NCBI GenBank assembly: GCA_963806735.1
Contig: CAWEBE010000010.1
Span: 1 to 64,000, forward strand
Origin: CADEFX01 sp963806735
Lineage (GTDB): Bacteria > Pseudomonadota > Alphaproteobacteria > Rhizobiales > Hyphomicrobiaceae
Length of the DNA stretch: 64,000 nt
Direction of reading: 5' to 3'
The notes under the pieces are model-generated. The model was not told the origin of the DNA. It ran no database searches and saw only the letters and a list, made by a program, of their open reading frames with translations. The translations under genes were made by a program, and so were the position numbers. Position 1 is the stretch's first letter. Each line of letters begins with the position of its first letter. This document shows, in pieces, positions 61,619 through 64,000 of the stretch.

Positions 61619-62605
61619 ATGGACACGATCCCGCAGCGTGCGCTGGGCAAGCAAGGACTTAAAGTTCCGGCCATCGGACTTGGCTGCATGTCGCTCTCGG
61701 GCGTCTACGGAACGGCGGAGGATGCTGCTTCCGAGGATCTGATCCGCCATGCCATTGACCATGGCATCAATCACCTGGACTCGTCGGATATGTACGGGTG
61801 GGGCCACAACGAGCAATTGCTGGGCCGCGCCATCAAAGGCCGGCGCGACCGCGTTGTGCTCGTCAGCAAGTTCGGTCAGGTACGCCGCGATGGGCAGCAA
61901 AATGGTGTCGATGGCCGGCCGCAGTATGTCATACAGGCCTGCGATGCGAGCCTGAAGCGGTTGGGTGTGGACGAGATCGATCTCTACTACCAGCATCGCG
62001 TCGACCCGGCCGTGCCGATCGAGGAGACGGTGGGCGCCATGTCGCGCCTCGTCGAGCAGGGCAAGGTGCGCCACCTCGGTCTATCGGAAGCAGCGCCGGA
62101 GACGATCAAGCGCGCGCACAAGGTGCACCCGATCGCTGCGGTACAGACTGAATACTCGCTGCTCTACCGGGCCGAGGCCGAGGAAACGCGTCAGACCACG
62201 CGCGATCTCGGCATCGGCTTCGTCGCCTACTCGCCGCTCGGCCGCGGTTTTCTGACGGGGGCGCTGCAGAGCTTGTCCGACATCGATGGCCGGCGCTCGG
62301 CGCATCCGCGCTTCCAGGGTGAGAACTTCACGCGCAATCGTGAACTGGTGGCGAAGATCGAGAAGATGGCTGCGGAGAAGGGTTGCACGCCGTCGCAGCT
62401 CACGTTGGCGTGGTTGCTTGCGCAGGGCCCCGACGTCGTCGCCATTCCGGGCACGCGCTACATCAAGCGTTTGGACGAGAATGTCGGCGCATTGCGGGTC
62501 ACGCTTTCGCCGGAGGAAGTGGAGCGTATAACTGCGGCGGTGCCGCGCGGCGCGGTCGCCGGTACGCGCTATCCCGAGGGGGGCATGAAGGCTGTCTATA
62601 TCTGA
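61619..62605 (+). CDS. aldo/keto reductase
   Basis: 328 residues. AKR barrel: GLKVPAIGLGCMSLSGVYGT, catalytic Asp/Tyr in NHLDSSDMYGWGHNEQLLGR (about 47-66), Lys in VVLVSKFGQV, His in IDLYYQHRVDP (about 121-131), and the NADP loop AIPGTRYIKRLDENVGAL (about 279-296). It belongs to the YhdN/IolS-like group. It is followed 22 bp later by an LLM-type oxidoreductase gene, probably co-transcribed. Confidence 0.92.
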   Translation: MDTIPQRALGKQGLKVPAIGLGCMSLSGVYGTAEDAASEDLIRHAIDHGINHLDSSDMYGWGHNEQLLGRAIKGRRDRVVLVSKFGQVRRDGQQNGVDGRPQYVIQACDASLKRLGVDEIDLYYQHRVDPAVPIEETVGAMSRLVEQGKVRHLGLSEAAPETIKRAHKVHPIAAVQTEYSLLYRAEAEETRQTTRDLGIGFVAYSPLGRGFLTGALQSLSDIDGRRSAHPRFQGENFTRNRELVAKIEKMAAEKGCTPSQLTLAWLLAQGPDVVAIPGTRYIKRLDENVGALRVTLSPEEVERITAAVPRGAVAGTRYPEGGMKAVYI

Positions 62606-62627
62606 TGCTATGAACGGGGAGGAGACG

Positions 62628-63521
62628 ATGAAGCTCGGTATCTCCCTGCCGCTGGTCGATATCCAAGGTGATCCGGCCATCGTGCGGGATTTCGCGCAGG
62701 CTGCCGAGGGCCTCGGCTATCACCACCTGGCTGCGCCCGATCACGTGCTTGGTGTCAATGCCGCCAGCCGTCAGGGCTGGACACGCAACACCTCGAAGGA
62801 CTTCTTTCACGATCCTTTCGTGATGTTCGGCTTTCTGAGCGCCTGCACGCAAAGAATCGAGTTCTCGACCCAGGTCTTGATATTGGCACAGCGGCAGACC
62901 GTTCTGGTCGCCAAGCAGGCGGCTTCGCTCGATGTGCTGTCGGGTGGGCGTTTCCGGCTCGGCGTCGGTGTGGGCTGGAACGAGGTGGAGTTCGTCGGGC
63001 TGAACGAGAGCTTCCGCAACCGTGGCCGTCGCTCCGAAGAGCAAGTGCAGGTGATGCAGGCGTTGTGGGCGGAGCCGCACGTCACGTTCAAGGGCGAGTG
63101 GCATACCATTGATGATGCCGGCATCAACCCGCTGCCGACGCACAAACGTATTCCCATCTGGTTCGGTGGGCATGCGGATGTCACGCTGCGGCGCATCGCC
63201 AAGTGGGGCGATGGCTGGATGATGCTGGCGCACCCGATGGGTGAGACAGCGCATGCCGAGTTCGCGAAACTGCGCCGCTATGCCGAAGACGCAGGCCGCG
63301 ATCCGCGTACGATCGGCATAGAAGTCTGGGTTTCAACGGGGCAAGGCGGTCCGGACGATTGGAGGCGGGAGTTTCAGGGTTGGAAGGCCGCTGGCGTGAC
63401 GCATATCACCGTCAACAGCACCTACGCCCGCGGACCACATACGCGCATTGCCGGGAGGACAATGGTTGATCACATGGCTGCGATGCAGCAGTACCACGCT
63501 GCAGTCGCCGATCTTGTCTAA
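62628..63521 (+). CDS. LLM class (luciferase-like) F420-type oxidoreductase
   Basis: 297 residues from the second ATG, which has GGGGAGG before it. Luciferase-like barrel: MKLGISLPLVDIQGDPAIVR, FLSACTQRIEFSTQVLILAQ, LAKQ-type helix VLVAKQAASLDVLSGGRFRL followed by GVGVGWNEVEFVGL, EEQVQVMQALWAE and RIPIWFGGHADVTLRRIAKW. Whether it uses F420 or FMN cannot be told; the sequence is most like probable F420-dependent TIGR-type members. Confidence 0.87.
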   Translation: MKLGISLPLVDIQGDPAIVRDFAQAAEGLGYHHLAAPDHVLGVNAASRQGWTRNTSKDFFHDPFVMFGFLSACTQRIEFSTQVLILAQRQTVLVAKQAASLDVLSGGRFRLGVGVGWNEVEFVGLNESFRNRGRRSEEQVQVMQALWAEPHVTFKGEWHTIDDAGINPLPTHKRIPIWFGGHADVTLRRIAKWGDGWMMLAHPMGETAHAEFAKLRRYAEDAGRDPRTIGIEVWVSTGQGGPDDWRREFQGWKAAGVTHITVNSTYARGPHTRIAGRTMVDHMAAMQQYHAAVADLV

Positions 63522-63539
63522 CGCAGACCATCCATGACA

Positions 63540-63566
63540 AAGCAGGCGGCCCTGGGCCGCCTGCTT
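63540..63566. terminator. palindromic hairpin between convergent genes
   Basis: AAGCAGGCGGCCC (63540-63552) is mirrored by GGGCCGCCTGCTT (63554-63566) across one base, giving a long stem with a small loop in practice. It sits between the ends of the LLM gene and the convergent L,D-transpeptidase gene. There is no T-run; a bidirectional terminator is inferred from position. Confidence 0.55.
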
Positions 63567-63589
63567 GCATCTCAATCTGTGGCAAATCG

Positions 63590-64000
63590 CTATTCGACGA
63601 CCACGGCGGCTGTAGTTTTGTGCGTGCTGGTCCGCCGCACCTGCTTCACAGGCTTGGCCGGCCGCGCGGGACGAGCATCTTCTTCGTCGTTGCTCGGTGC
63701 GGCCGCTTGGGCTCCGAACTTCTGCCAGGTGACGGTGACCTTGGCGCCGACGTGGACGCGCGGATAAAGGTCAAGCACATCCTGATTGTACATGCGGATG
63801 CAACCCTTCGACACCGCGCTGCCGATGGTCCAGGGGGCGTCAGTACCGTGAATGCGATACGCGGAGGCCCCGAGATACAAGGCACGAACGCCGAGCGGAT
63901 TTATCGGGTGACCGCCAGGAACCCAATTTGGCAGACGCGGGTTCTCGGCCCGCATCGTGGCCGTCGGTGTCCACGACGGGTTCTCCCGCTTCTGCGAGAC
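63590..64000 (-). CDS. L,D-transpeptidase (YkuD domain), 5' end outside window
   Basis: 136 codons visible; the frame is open to the window edge, reading KRENPSWTPTATMRAENPRL first. The YkuD active site is AYRIHGTDAPWTIGSAVSKG followed by CIRM, with the HG, Ser and nucleophile Cys. The C-terminal tail is Ala/Pro/Lys-rich (EEDARPARPAKPVKQVRRTS). The enzyme makes 3-3 cross-links or attaches proteins to peptidoglycan; a signal peptide is expected in the missing part. Confidence 0.9.
   Translation of the reverse strand, partial: VSQKRENPSWTPTATMRAENPRLPNWVPGGHPINPLGVRALYLGASAYRIHGTDAPWTIGSAVSKGCIRMYNQDVLDLYPRVHVGAKVTVTWQKFGAQAAAPSNDEEDARPARPAKPVKQVRRTSTHKTTAAVVVE

Noticed and set aside
1..64000. 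CRISPR arrays or riboswitches
   Set aside because: No regularly spaced repeats with unique spacers and no recognisable riboswitch core were noticed.

Overview
The window reads as a chromosomal stretch of a GC-rich alphaproteobacterium, most likely Hyphomicrobiales (Bradyrhizobium/Rhodoplanes/Hyphomicrobium side). Reasons: many dipeptide-type ABC systems, Rhizobiales-style small proteins (a NepR-like peptide, a double cold-shock-domain protein, DUF192, an L,D-transpeptidase), ATGA start/stop overlaps and good Shine-Dalgarno sites. The assignment comes from gene content only; no 16S or ribosomal protein gene is present.

Layout. (1) 1-3.6 kb is worn, mobile-looking DNA: a phage-type basic protein, three tiny genes chained by 4-bp overlaps, an exact 109-bp tandem duplication running into a truncated HEPN-like gene, an FkbM methyltransferase and decayed phage-repeat coding sequence. 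(2) 3.6-7.4 kb holds a Tat-exported SMP-30 lactonase, a secreted DUF1080 protein and a polytopic membrane protein. (3) 7.7-19.4 kb is the highlight: all six ebo genes (eboA-F) arranged in three transcription units and interleaved with two PQQ-dependent dehydrogenase/cytochrome c pairs, a type I isopentenyl-diphosphate isomerase and a TMEM220-like membrane protein. (4) 19.5-22.3 kb is a scar: a cut Kelch gene, an IS1182-type transposase fragment, a 5'-truncated alpha/beta-hydrolase and a second HEPN fragment. (5) 22.5-26.4 kb is one large secreted TPR-CHAT protease-like gene, followed by tRNA-Pro(UGG). (6) 27-33 kb is a complete peptide-type ABC importer in an unusual arrangement. (7) 33-50 kb is mostly housekeeping and catabolic: NepR-like, DUF192, Csp, GloA, patatin, M20 hydrolase, MetC, two repeat-bearing secreted proteins (one with VWA), nitroreductase, flavin reductase, CitE-type lyase with MaoC hydratase, NAD kinase, CutA, KDPG aldolase, KDG kinase and a tartrate/malate-type dehydrogenase. 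(8) 50-64 kb has a membrane protein with a primase-like C-terminal winged helix, a second peptide ABC importer whose permease B gene is frameshifted, a marR-thioesterase-MFS unit with two matching palindromic operators, SDR, aldo-keto reductase, LLM oxidoreductase and a partial L,D-transpeptidase.

How the main system may work (inference): EboA-F is known from cyanobacteria, where it helps move a scytonemin precursor to the periplasm, and from Pseudomonas and Phycorickettsia. Here EboC (UbiA-type prenyltransferase) sits with Idi, which supplies DMAPP/IPP, and with two signal-peptide-bearing PQQ dehydrogenases and their c-type cytochromes. This suggests a prenylated or lipid-carried cyclitol/sugar-like metabolite that is made in or at the membrane, exported and then oxidised in the periplasm.
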